A DNA stretch of 64,000 bases, from NCBI GenBank assembly GCA_025345505.1, contig JANVCC010000011.1, positions 9,956,184 to 10,020,183 on the forward strand. The letters run 5' to 3'. The translations under genes were made by a program, and so were the position numbers. Positions 11,217-54,351 of this stretch are shown here, one piece after another. This DNA is from Todiramphus chloris collaris. Taxonomy: Eukaryota > Chordata > Aves > Coraciiformes > Alcedinidae. Numbering within the stretch: position 1 is the first letter of the stretch; each line of letters starts with the position of its first letter. The notes beneath the pieces are model-generated. The model had not been told where the DNA came from. It made no database searches and was given only the letters and a program-made list of their open reading frames with translations.

Positions 11217-14200
11217 GAAAGCTGTCCTTTCCCCCCCACTGCACTCACGGCATCAAGCATAACGGGTATTTTGGACACAGAACTGTAGTATATTATCGTA
11301 TCAAAAGGCTTTGACAGGAACCACACTACTGTGAGACCCAGCTTGTACAAAGAAAGAAGAAAGCCCCCCTACTTTGCAGCTTCCAGCCTGTTACACAAAA
11401 ACTTACTACATGCTCTAGGCAAAGACGGCCACATTTTCTATAATGCAGTTGTCTCTGCTGCAGTTACCTGTTAAGCTTTTAGTGAAAAAACACCCCTCTT
11501 ACCATCAAAACCCCCATGTAATATTTCACTAGCTGTAACAAACATATAGAAAACAATAAGCATGTACCTACATACTACAGTATTTGAACTGATTATGAGT
11601 CACTAGGTATTTAAGTGACTTTCTGGTTTAAATCTTTAGAGATCCCCATAGACTAGGAAGCAATAACTTTAACAACCTGCTCTGAATACTCTGATATGCT
11701 GCACAAGACATTAGAATAAGCCAAACCCCACAACTATTGCAGTCACTTCATAGCAGTTATTAAAGAGTTTTCATAAGGGTCTTTCAAGTTTTTAATTAAC
11801 CCCTTCAAGATCAGCTTACTTAGTTACTTATATAAGAAAAGGTCCAAACCGTCAAGCGAGTATGTGCACTTCCTTTTGATGCTGAAAGAGGCACCTTCTT
11901 CTACCAGCTGAGGTATTGACTGAGATCCTTTTAATGTGTCAGAAATAGCTCCGATGCTTTCAGCCTGGACGGCACTGAGAGCTGCTCCAGGCTGGAGTGG
12001 GACTCTGCTGAGAAGCGAAGTGTAAAAGGGAATTCCTGTCATAGCTTCCAGTTGTTCTTCCTAAATATAGCGTTTGATTCACCCTGCAACGTGGTCCCCT
12101 GTGACACTTGACCATCGTAAAACCAGGGCTCAAGTGTCGAGCAGGAGGTGTTGAAGGAACACACCTTTGGGTCCTTTTCCTGCTCTCCCTCTCCCTGTCG
12201 GTCTGGGCTTTTTACAAGCACCAGGCATACAGCAGCAGAAAGTAACACACAACTCCTTCCGTGGTGTTTGGGGCAGCGTGTGCCTCCCTACTGCCACACC
12301 AGAGAAGGAAATAATTATGGAGATATAATTACGAAGAATTCACCTCGAGGGAACTCACTAGAGGAGGTGAATGTCACACCAACACGACTGTATCACTGCT
12401 GGGTTGGGAGTGAAATCATACAGCAGTTGCCTCAGGGGCTCAGCATAATGTCCTTCCCAGCACGACAGAGGTGCACACTGGGAGAAGGGCTTCTGACTGT
12501 GGGAGGCCATAACAGCCAGCTTGATGAGCCTTAGGGCACGTGGATGAAGCTAAAGGAAGAGTGTTGAGGGAGTCGCTGTAAGTCATGAGGGAAGTGAAAC
12601 ATTAGGCTAGAGTAATGTCTTCAGTGAAGGCTACTGGAGGAGATCCACCACAGAAATTCATGCGTGGCACACAGCCTCGTATTTCCACTCCCAGAAGTGC
12701 AGCCTCCTGTTCTCTGCATCTCCCACAAGACTAAACTCTCCTCTTCACTACTACTCTGCCTTACCTCTTCTCCACCTGACACTAACAGTGACAACAGCAG
12801 GGCCATTATGGGCAATACTGTACCTGCCACTTGCTGCTGCTACTTGCAACTTTTAAGAGAAGATCAACAATTTTCAAAATTCGTGCCAACGACATGCGTT
12901 TGGGTTAGTGATGTCGGGTTCGTCCCAACATGTGTTTGATAACCCATTTCAGAGAGGTTTTCCTTTGACTTCAACTTATTTGACCAATCACTCTTCATTT
13001 CAAGTATATCAAAGAGGAAGACGACCACTTCATTAAGCCTGTGGCTTACTCTCTACTGCCCTCTTTCCCAAAAATGCTGTCATCTGGAAGCAGATGATAA
13101 AGCTGATGACTTGCTTTAGCAGCTTGCAGACGACTCGTAGTCATCCTCTTCCCAAGGAGCCATGACAATATGGACACACAACCAGGCATCCAACAAGCAC
13201 ACACATTTGTATTACATCAAGACTGACAGAGGTACAGATAGCAATCAGATGATTCCAAGGAGAACCCTTGGGCTATTCCTCAGAAAACCTGAGCATGGCT
13301 GTTGTCAAATACTTTGAGGCACAAGAAGACTTGCACTTGAAGCATAGCAGAGTTCACAACAGGGCTCGCAGACCAGGAGTTTGCTGTTACAATCTAAGGT
13401 CCTGCCATCCAGGTGGCTGAGACCATTTTAAAGCAAAGCTGAAGACATACCTCCTTGTGATAGTTCATTTTTACAACAAAAGTATTTAGAAGATGATGAA
13501 AGAGGCAATATATTTTTGTAACAGAGTCTTGTACATTGATTTATTTCATTTTATATTACAATAGTTATATTAAAACCCAGCTCTGGAATACACAGTTCTT
13601 GCTTCTGTGTGACATTAATTTAGCAAAGGTAGACAACTGCTTACATTTTATAATCCCATCATCTTGCAAATATTCCTAAGAAATAACAGCTCAACACTGT
13701 TTCCTTCAACATTTTTTTAATAGCAGTAATAAGTAATTGAATAGATATCCCTAGTGATGTGTTAGCAGAAAAAGAATCTACCTCTGTCACATACCTAACA
13801 CCCATAAACTATTACACCTAAACAGTATTAAATTGTGGGGCTAAAAGAAGTAAGCCAAAGTTTTATCACCAATATCAGAAAGTGCAGATGTGACTAGATT
13901 TTAAAAGGGAAAATAGACACTTTTACCATTATTTTGCAGAGTACAGTTACCTTTGAATAACCACTGGGACACAAAGCCCCATGACTTGCAGATTCATCTG
14001 CTAAATATGCGTAGCAGATGATTTAATATGTAAACACTGAGGCATATGTGCATTTCAGATGATGGATTTAATGCCTGGCAAGTTAGGGTCAAGTACACTG
14101 ACAACCAACTGCATAAAAATGATTATGTCTCATGTACAGAGATTCAAAAAAAAATAGCACCCATGTATTATTTGAAGCATGAAAATCCCAGTATAGTTAA

Positions 14201-17200
14201 AAATACAGTTTTGTTGCATTCCCAGAAGCTTGTCTAATTAACATGCTTCCTCAAACAGATTATTAATTTTGAAAGGGAAGTTGATGGTTAACAGAAAAGT
14301 GTATGCATCTTATTCCTTGACTGAGATATTTCACTGTATAATGTCAGAATTTTTTCTTTAACCCATCACTACTTAATATGCTTACTTACATGTTTTACTT
14401 TTTAAGAAACCTTATGAGCACAGATAAAACTTCCTTGAAGCTCCCAAAAGAATTTTTTTTTTCTATTATAGTTTACAATGTTTCAGTGTAATGCAAACAA
14501 TTGAAAATGCAAGTCCACAAAGGAGACGACACAAACTCAGCTCACTTGATGTAAAAGTTAGAAAATACATTCTTGGAGTTTTGATTCAAATTATCAAGTA
14601 GTAGCAACATAGCCTAGATGTTTGGCAATGCAAAAATTTTTCTTTCCTATCTTAATTTTAGCTCTATAAATCACACTGTATTACCAGGTAAGAATAGTAG
14701 GCCCATGATAGTAAGTATTTGGTTACTTAATTTCTATTTGGTCAATTAATTTCTATCAAAACCCTTTTTTGAATTGTTCAAGAGTATGAAAGCTAAAGTT
14801 GCAGTGCAACTATTCTCTTCATTAGGTAGACTTAAGTTATTGATTAAGATTTAAAAATAATAAACCTGCTATCAGACAGATTCATCAGAGGAGTAACATA
14901 GAGGATCCTGGAAAAATTAATAACACCATCCATTTCCTAACTTACACAGATTTTATTTGTACTTTCTGGCTCTTTTCCCTTAATAAAGATGTCTCGTCTC
15001 TGTGTAACAATGATTTGGCACGTAGCCTTGATGAAATACAGAAACTTTTAGCAATGTACCCAGTCATATGGGGTTAGGCAGATAAATTTACAATACAGTG
15101 TAGCTAGCAATTTCTAGGCATCAGATCCCACTCTTATTCTTGATAATTCTTGATAAAATTCTTGCAGTTTGATAACTGCAAATAATTTTGAATCCTGCAT
15201 TGCAGAAAGCATAACAGGCCTCAGTTGCTTTGTCAAAAGGAAAGCTGTTTGAGGAAGTATCATATCCTGTTCAGTTGTTTCTCCCAGTTTTACCCAACCT
15301 ATATGTTTCTTAATATGAAGCAAAAAATCAAGCACTTTCTCTTGAGGTTTTACTTGTTCAGCTATGCCAACACCAGTAACATCAGGCTATTTAAATAATG
15401 AATGACATCAAATAGCATAAAAAAATGTTTGCTATTATCTAGTGGACAGGAACTCAACAAACATATCTAAATTAGCTGATTTTTTTTCTGTGACGTTTTT
15501 GAACTGCTAAATATTAATTCAACTTCTGCATGGTCTCTTTCTTTTCCATATAAAAGCATGGTGATTATTACCACAAACTGTTCCATCAAGAAATAATTAG
15601 CCCTGTATTAAGAAAATGGTCTCACTAGAGGCTGCCAGTGACCTTGTTCTATATTTCAGAGTTCCAGCATCTTTTAATAGCATTGTTAGAATCATCTAAG
15701 GATCTGTATTAAGTGCTGAAAAATGCATTATGAATATAATCCACACAAATGCCAGAACATCATAGTTTTGATCACTGAATTACCCAAAAGCCATATTCTC
15801 TGTTGTTTTGTATTCTGTAGATTTCTTACTTATCAAAATGTTTTGAGTAATGGAAATGTGATGATGATGTACAAGCAACAAATTTATTTCCACTTTTCTC
15901 TGGGGAAATTTTAGCTACTATAACTGGCAAAGCTGATATCACAAGAAAGAGTGAGAGTACAGGCACATTTTTAAAGGAATATGAATTTTAGAAGACATGC
16001 TGATTTTGTAAACATCCTGCCTGCTGCAGTGATTCAGCATCATTTGGAAAAGAAACAAAAACCATGGCATTGCACCATCAATATTGTTTTGGGTTTGGCA
16101 AAATAGGAACTGACTGAATCATTGGTGACATTTTGAACAGAAAGACAGTTTAACATTTTCACAAATCAAGATAATTTGAATAGGCATCTATTATCTTTTT
16201 TAATCCCTTCTTTTGATGAAGGCCATCCCCATCAGTTGACTAAATCTGCTGAACACTATTAGCTCTCCTCTTCACCTTATGTACAGTAAGGAATTTTGCA
16301 CTTGTACCTATGTGTCCCAAAGATGTACAAGAACTAGGTACAGATAAACCAGAGGATTTAGGGACTCAGCACTACACAAAGCAACATACTTATCTCTTGT
16401 AATAAAGCATGAAAAAAAATTGCAGCTGTGCAAGTAATCAGCTCACAAACAGCTATGATCTTGCTCTGAGAGCAATCATCTGAACTCTAACAAAGAGAAC
16501 AAAGGCTAATTTCTGATGATTCCTCCTCTAAATGGAATATTAACGGGAATAAAGACATGGTTGAGACTTGAAAAATCTTCCTGGTATAAAGATGCACACA
16601 GAAGAAGAGAGATGAGGCAATGGGCAGGAGGAAGCAGAATACTGAGGACATTATAAAGAAATTAATGCCTTTAGATAAAATAATGATCAAATTCAGGGAC
16701 AACTGCACCAACCATATGAGATTTATCACCTACCTTCTATGGTTGTATCCACTGAACAGAAAACAAAATATGAAGATTGATAAACTGTGGGTGTGACAAT
16801 TTTTAAAGTTTGAATCAATATCAGAACACTTATCTTAGTTCCCATGAGTCAAAAGAAAAAAAAAAAAAAAATCTTAGCTTCTCATACCTCCAAAGTTCTG
16901 AAAAATAAGACAATTGAGAATGAATGCTTTCCATGGTGAAGGTATGAACAAATCTACTAGTCATACCTATCTATCAAGTAGTCAAACATGATCTGTATTA
17001 AACTTTTATAGAATCAGATCTGCTACTGGAACATTTTTCAATAATCTGAGGTCTCCTGACATGCTCTACCTGTTCAGAAATTGCCAACAGAAATTATTGT
17101 TGGCACAGAAAGACCGGTAAAGTCCTCCAGCTGTTTAAATTTATAAACAATGTTTCCCAATACAATATCAAATCTCAGGTATTAAAAATAGTACAAACAG

Positions 17201-17693
17201 TTTCTCTTAGGAAATCATACAATGTAGTTTTTAAAATCTTCACAATTTTCTTTACACCCATATGAAGTATGATTATGGACTGGCAATATCTTCTATCCAA
17301 GGACAGTAACAAACCTGAAAAAAGAAACTATAAATATTAAACTACTTCATTCAGCCAAATCAGGTTGTGCAACATAGGGGGCAGCCCACTGAAGTACAAT
17401 TCCATTCTCAGGATCTAGGGCTAAACGTGGTATTGAAAATCATCTGTCCTGGAAATTACTTTGGATAACTGCAGGCTTCTCCATGTTTCCTGTGCCCACC
17501 AATTATTGATGAGGTGCTAGACCATAATCTTTAACTCTGACTAGAGTATCTGTGAAGGTGTTCACACTTTTACTGCAGCTAACTCTCAGACTGCATATTT
17601 ATTTTTATTAGGAAGAGAGGAAAAGTTCTCAGCTCAGGTTCCTAACATAAACAGATCTATGTAAGGCAAAACTGCTGTCTTATCATGGATAGT
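11217..17693. other. Intergenic sequence, no gene recognised
   Basis: This lies between the candidate SMPX control region and the solo LTR. The part from about 11.9 to 13.4 kb is less AT-rich and contains several open stretches (for example 12148-12534, 128 codons), but their composition is not protein-like, frames on both strands are equally open and no splice-flanked exon of a known family was seen. An A16 run lies at 16856-16871. Nothing else can be supported. Confidence 0.5.
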
Positions 17694-18511
17694 TGTCACG
17701 GTTTAGGGTCAGGGCGGCCCCTTAGACCCATAACAGATGCTCTCTGTTAAGCCCCCTTCCTCCCCAGAGGGGAAGAAAAAGGGAATAAGGGAGAGAGACT
17801 TATCGATTAGAAAAGGAAACTAGAACAGCTTTAATAAACATTAAAATAATAATAATAAAAACAGAATATATACAAATACACAAAAAACCAGTATGGAACC
17901 CAACCCCCCTGATGGCAATTCCATCACCGTCACCACTGATGCTGTGGAGCAGGCACCGGGGGAGTTCCAGACTGGGCCCCGCAGCAGACGGGAGCTGTGT
18001 TCAGGAGCTGGATTCTGGTACTGGATCCAGGAACATACCAATGGGGATCAAAGGCAGAATGGACAGAGGCCTCCTTGGGTGCTCCGAGGAAGGAACTGAA
18101 AGAGGACCTGAGTCAAGCCAAGCAGAGCTGGCAAAGTGGTCCAAGAGGGGAGAAGAGCCACAGATCCTTCAGATCCCTCAGCCATATACCAAATATGAAG
18201 TATATGGGCTGGAATCCCTCGCTGGTCAGTGTAGGGTCACCTGTCCTGTCCGCTCCTCCCTGCAGGTGCAGCCTTTCACTTTCTGCATCCTCAGTGTGGC
18301 ACACAAGACCCAGCAGTGGCCTTGGTCTGCACACCAATCCTTGGTACTGACTCTAAACATGGGGTGTTATCACTGCTGGAAGCAGACACTGCCTGTGAGA
18401 ACAGTTCTCACACTGCCTGTGAGAACAGACAGTGCAGTTAGTTAGAAGAACTGAGCTGAAAAGTAAAATCCCTGGACAGAATTAAGTTTTGTTCTAAATC
18501 AAACCTGGACA
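17694..18511 (-). mobile_element. Solo LTR, same family as the provirus
   Basis: In minus orientation this is a full LTR of the family seen at 2205 and 5579: it begins TGTCCAGGTTTGA (from 18511) and ends CCGTGACA (at 17694). It shares the ATTAAA signal (minus strand, about 17827-17842) and internal landmarks. The flanks carry an exact 5-bp duplication, ATAGT at 17689-17693 and ATAGT at 18512-18516. The element is therefore a clean insertion reduced to one LTR by recombination between its two LTRs. A 24-bp internal duplication (CACTGCCTGTGAGAACAG at 18387 and 18411) is found here but not in the provirus LTRs. Confidence 0.85.
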
Positions 18512-21500
18512 ATAGTTCACAGGTGGTCTGGCTGACAAGGGACAGAAGGGATTTGTAGTACTGGGACACCAGTCAAGTTTACAGTTTTCCCACTGCGTGG
18601 ATGGCTATGTGAATGTGAATAAGCTCCTTACAGCCTAGTCCTTGGGGAAGAACAAAATCATTGCTGGTTTAACTGAGTGCTATGCTGTATGATGCATTTC
18701 AGGAGCTACTTCAACCATCTGTACAGTCCAGGTGGGCAGTTATGGTGGTAACTTTTATCAGTTCACCCTGTGCAAGATGTATCTATCAAGGCTGCCCTAC
18801 AAATTTTTGGGTTCAAGCTTAACAGGTCTAATGCTATCAGGTGCATTTACTTCAGGTTACAGTAAGCATGAAACAATACCTGTTAGACTGAAACTATTCT
18901 ATATTTATTTTGCATACTGCAGTAGAACAGGGGATCATATGCATATGACTTTTTTTTTTACTTTAAGTTACATGTGAAGTCCCACAACAACCATTTAGCA
19001 TTAGCTTCCCTTGTGTGCTTTCCTTCTTCACTGTCTAAGCCCTTTTTTCCTGCAGTTTTGGTAAACCCATTTTCAAGGACAGACTTTTAAAGTTGTAAAG
19101 GGATCACAGCAGAGGAGATGATGCTGAATAGCTACTCTGGAGTAGCTATTCCACGCTTTTTCTCACCTGTAACTTCTAAACCATTGCAGAGGATGCAAAG
19201 CCCAACAGGTGAGCAAGCAAGACTATCAGCTAACAGGGGCAGCTGAAGCACCAAACTAATACGCTTACAGAACTGTATTCTAGAATAATATTTGAGACAC
19301 ATCTCTCAAGTTTCTCCTTTGCCTTTGTTTTTCTTCAGTGTCTGACACCTACTTCTCCTTCGAGTGCAATAGTTTCGGAGTACCTTCTTTTAGATATAAT
19401 TCCAGTCATGACGTATCTAACAGAATTATGATGGACAGGTAAATGCTGCAAAATGACAGCAATTAAGAAAAAGCTGTCGTTTGTTGTGTTATAGATAAGC
19501 ACTGGTAATTAAAAAATGGTGAAAAAACATGTACAACTACTCTTTGCAGCAGATGAACCTAGTAAAGGCATGTTCCTATGAATGCTTGTGCTTTTCCTTT
19601 ATTTATATTGTTCATTTGAACAGTGAGTTAAGAACAAATTCTTTTTTTTTTTTTTTTTTTAAAGGTAAAATCCCACATTTCCAGCACATATTTTTGGTAA
19701 CCAGGTTAAATACTGCAAACAAATCCTGAACTTTAACAGAATATTTTGACCTAATTTCTATTTAAATAAAGTAAGACTCCTTTGTACTGTAATTGGAACA
19801 TAAAAAACTATCAAGAAAATTGTGTAACATTCTGCTGTCTTCTAGGCAGGAGGATGAAAGATTTCTTTCTTTTCTTGTTTGGGTTTCAGTTTAAAAGATC
19901 ATACATATTACATATCTCCATAATTCCCATTGCCCAAATTTCTCCCATATACTAAGACTTTGATATAATAATATTAGTAAGGTAAATGAAAACACGTTTG
20001 TCCTTCAAACATTTACAATCAATGCCATATACATCTCTGCTGTGTGCCACACTCTGTATCTCTGATGTCTCAGATTTCTTATTTACTCTGATCTATTCCT
20101 TCCAGAAGCAATCTCCTAACCTGTGTTAAGTGCTTAATGGACCATCTATTTCATCTTTACCCATCTATTTCTTTCATGCGTCTTTGTCTGTGCTTTAAAT
20201 GCTCAGCTAGGCTGAGGTGCTCATTCTGCAAACATTCACGTATGCCATGAAAACAGCCCTTCATTTCAAGTTACGCTGGCGTATAAACGTTTGCAGAATC
20301 ACATTTTATTCCAGCCTTCCTCTGTTTAGCTCATGTCAAGTGCCCAACGATCTAGTGACAAATACTACTCAGAACATATCTAAAAAGCCATTTGCTCTCC
20401 TCAAGGCTCAAACACTTACCCAATCAAGTCATGTTCTGATTGTATTGTCTTCAAACTGGCAAAATTTACCACCTCTCCATGCCAAAATTCACATCTTAGC
20501 TGATTTTAGGTCTGAGCCTGCAATGAACTGTGATCAGCTACAATTTCCCTGAAGCCCTGCAAACGCCTCTAACTTCAGAGCTTTTGCAAGTGTTGTTAAC
20601 ATTGGTTTTACTTTTATTGTGCAATGTGTCTCTTATGGTGAGATCTGAATAATCACCTATCTACTTCAATAACAGATCAAAGATGAAGATATTAATTATT
20701 AGACATGTTGACAATTCATTTTAAGATGAATATATTTCTACTACATAGAAAAATGTGCCCGTGATGTTAAGCAGCTAACTGAATTTGATAACATCTCAGC
20801 TATTACTATTAACACACTCTGGTATTTAACTTACCAAATTACATTTAATCCATATTATTATACTTATAAGAGTATTCTTTTTCTGTCTGAAGCTCTTGCA
20901 TGGACTTAGATACTCTTGCATAACAACATATATATCCTTTTCTATGACTGATACTAACCCTTTGCAGGTCCACTCATGCCTTCTCATTAACACAAACCTC
21001 AGCTGTGACTTGTAAACTGTGTATAGTTAGGCTGCTTTGTAACAATGTATGGATACTGTGCACTTACCTATTACTATATGGCATTTTGCCTTAGCCACTA
21101 CTGTAGCATAATAGGTGGTTGTCAGGAAAAACAAGCAGTAGTAAAAGTATATCAGTATCTCCACTACCTCAAGAACCATTCTACACTGGAAATCTTTAAT
21201 CCATAACAATTTAACTTTCAAAATGCAGTCTCTCCCTGTAACACTTCAATCTGCAACACTTTCAATCCATGGGAAAAAGGATGAACTTTGTCTCTCTATC
21301 AGGAGCAAAACGCCCACTCGAGTTATGCAAGTAAAAACAGTGGGGCTGGAAATTCACTCAGATTATCTATCTCCTTCATTCTATATTATTGTGATAAATT
21401 TTCTAGCAATAAAATACAGACTGTGTATTTTAGTTGCATTATCTGCACTACCAATTTCTATGGCAACAGAAGAAAATTCAGGTGTGTATTTTATACAGTA

Positions 21501-23188
21501 TACTAAGTGAACATAGAAGAAAAATGCAATAATGCTACAAAAGCTGCTTATTGACTGGATCGTTTAAACATACCCGTTTTACTATGCTTTACTTCAGTGA
21601 CGCTCATGTTATTAACTGTTTGAATAAGATACCCTTCTATTGCTTCCAAAGACCACCACTAGAATAAATTTTATATATTTATATTAAAAGCATGTTGGTC
21701 TATGGAACAACTTGAGTTTTCAACCAGTAAGGTATGGAATTAACTATATTTGCATAACTTCTCAGTGATTTGCAATTGAACTTGCTAGATTGTAAATCAC
21801 TGCAGAAAAGTCATAATGAGAACTGATTATTCTGGGACTCTGTAAGTTCTTTTAGATGCTGCAGACATCTCAAAGTTGTCTATGTCAGTGCACAAACTCA
21901 GATTTGATTTAATGCAGGGCTGGATCCACTTCCTGTGATTCTTCAGCTTTTATGTTGGAATGAAATTCTTTCCAAAGTTCTCATAAGGAGTTTGTTAACA
22001 TAAGCAGCTGCCACCAAAGAGTAAGGGTTTAAATATGACGCAAAATCTGATTGGGGGAAAACCATTCCTGACTTGAGACAAAAAAGAAATTCACCAAACA
22101 CAAAAAGTGAAAGCAGGTATGCATTACTAGTTCTCACTTCCCGCCGTGGCCCCACAGTGGCAAAGGACAGATTGGCCAGGGCTGTCTCCCCTTACTTGCT
22201 TGCTGATTTAGCCATCTCCAGGGGTACAGACTCTTATTCCCCTCAGCAATGCTATGTTATCAGTGAAAAGAAAGAAAGCTGAAAAGAGCCAAGGAGTTCA
22301 GACCTGAGATGCTCTTCCTGCTAGTAGCATAAGGAAAGCTCACAGCATCCATTTTGGGAAGGATTGCATCACAGGAAGCACATGTGGAACCAAGAAAGAG
22401 CTGAAAAATCTGAAAATGTCACTGAAAAACAGCATTAAAAACACTTGAATTCTAGCAAAGGCAGGGCTTGGTGCATTTTTGGATTCCAAAGACAGGCACT
22501 GATATACCTCTTTTAAACACACAACTTCTACAAAGCTTTCTGTGGTTGGTTTTATGAACCGTTCTCCTAATGGCAGTCCCAGCTCCTCCACAGAATGGTC
22601 CATGACCTCAGAGACTAATGCATGAGAGCTGAAGGATGTAAGGAGTAATCATCCTTGGGAGACAGTTGCCCTTCAGAGTAATTTCTCACAAACCAAAACC
22701 AAGGAAAGTTTATTTGGAGTACACAGGGAAAGCTGGGCTGGAAGCCATGAACTGCTGCTGTCTTAATTCCTGAAAATAAAAAAAAAAACATTTAGAAATA
22801 ATGAGAAAACTGAGGACGTATTAGCGCATCTTTTTCACAGGGAGAAGGGAAGGGTGAGGCAGGTCAGTTTGAATAGTTTGCACAAGCAAATAAATATTTT
22901 CCCTTAACCTTTGCCAAAGCTTGCACTTGTTTTAGCATTCAATTTCCAAGTGAAAGGTTTTAAGCTGAGAAAAGCACTGAGAAATCAACTCTTTAAGATC
23001 GGTGACCTCATGGCACATCCCAGTTCTAGTAACAGCAAAAAACACACCCAAAAGGAATGGGAGAGATCAAGAGAGACATACAGACAATTGCTATGATAGT
23101 GGACTGGGAAGGAAACAGAACACCCTAGAGCGTACTTGTTTTAAAGACACTCATACAAGCAGCCTCATAAAATGACTTTGTTCTGTCA
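18512..23188. other. Intergenic sequence upstream of MBTPS2, no gene recognised
   Basis: AT-rich sequence with a T-run at about 19642-19661. Open frames are at most about 111 codons (20217-20552), without recognisable domains or splice context. No tRNA or other RNA gene was recognised. Confidence 0.5.
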
Positions 23189-23196
23189 TGACGTCA
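23189..23196. promoter_or_regulatory. Distal CRE/ATF palindrome TGACGTCA
   Basis: A perfect 8-bp cAMP-response/ATF palindrome 690 bp upstream of the MBTPS2 start codon, just outside the CpG island in AT-rich sequence. CREB and ATF-family bZIP factors bind this sequence. Use in this locus is inferred. Confidence 0.5.
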
Positions 23197-23659
23197 GTAT
23201 TTAAATTGCTGGAAGAATGTCAGTAGTTAAAGGGAATCCTATTACTGCCTCATCACTGAATTGCTCCACAATCCGCTGTAATCTCACCACCGCAAATGAC
23301 TTTTCCCTCTCCTGCATGTTTTCCTGATTATATTCCGCGCAATTGCTCCGGAGGGCTCCCGCTCTTCCACCTGCAGCACCAGGGCCACCGTAGGGGCCTA
23401 ACAGGGAGCGGCTGGCGAACTCCCCTAAGGGGGTGGGGAGAAGGGGGGAAAAGTCGCCCGCGACTGCCTCTGTCATTCACCAAAGCCGCGCGTGTACACA
23501 GCTACCCCCCTGCACCACCCGCGCCTTCTCACAGAAATAGCTGAAGCAAATTTAGCACAAGGCGGCGAACCCGCCCCAGCCCGGCCCCTTGAGGACCGCA
23601 GCCTCTTCCCGCCTCTCCCCTCCCCACCCCTCGCACCGGCGGAAAGGGCGCCCCCCTAC

Positions 23660-23671
23660 TGCGCTCGCGCA
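23660..23671. promoter_or_regulatory. NRF1-like palindrome
   Basis: TGCGCTCGCGCA has the two GCGC half-sites of an NRF1 site, with TC instead of the usual central AT/CA pair. It lies 207 bp upstream of the MBTPS2 start codon in the CpG island. A match by eye only. Confidence 0.4.
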
Positions 23672-23725
23672 CCCGTGGTGACGACACTGCCCGCCCCCCC
23701 CCGTTCCCCTGTGAGCTACAGGACG

Positions 23726-23733
23726 TGACGTCA
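23726..23733. promoter_or_regulatory. Proximal CRE/ATF palindrome TGACGTCA
   Basis: A second perfect TGACGTCA, 145 bp upstream of the MBTPS2 start codon. The surrounding ACGTGACGTCAC also holds the ACGTGAC order typical of bZIP sites. It sits where proximal promoter elements of CpG-island genes usually act. Since S2P activates ATF6, feedback from an ATF-family factor is an interesting but unproved possibility. Confidence 0.55.
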
Positions 23734-23877
23734 CTCCGGCACCTGGCCTCACTCGACGCGGTGCCCGGACGCGTCCGATCGGGCAGTGTAGCTGATGGAG
23801 AAAGGTTCCGGGGCACGTTTAGTTCCGGGGGCGCCTCCACATGAACCGCGGCCGCCGCCACCGCCTCGGCTGCAACG

Positions 23878-54351
<30,474 letters not shown>

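Noticed and set aside
12148..12534. 128-codon plus-strand open frame
   Set aside because: No recognisable domain and no codon-bias or splice evidence; the opposite strand is also open here.
17841..18445. Open frames up to 177 codons
   Set aside because: All are inside the solo LTR, in conflicting frames on both strands.
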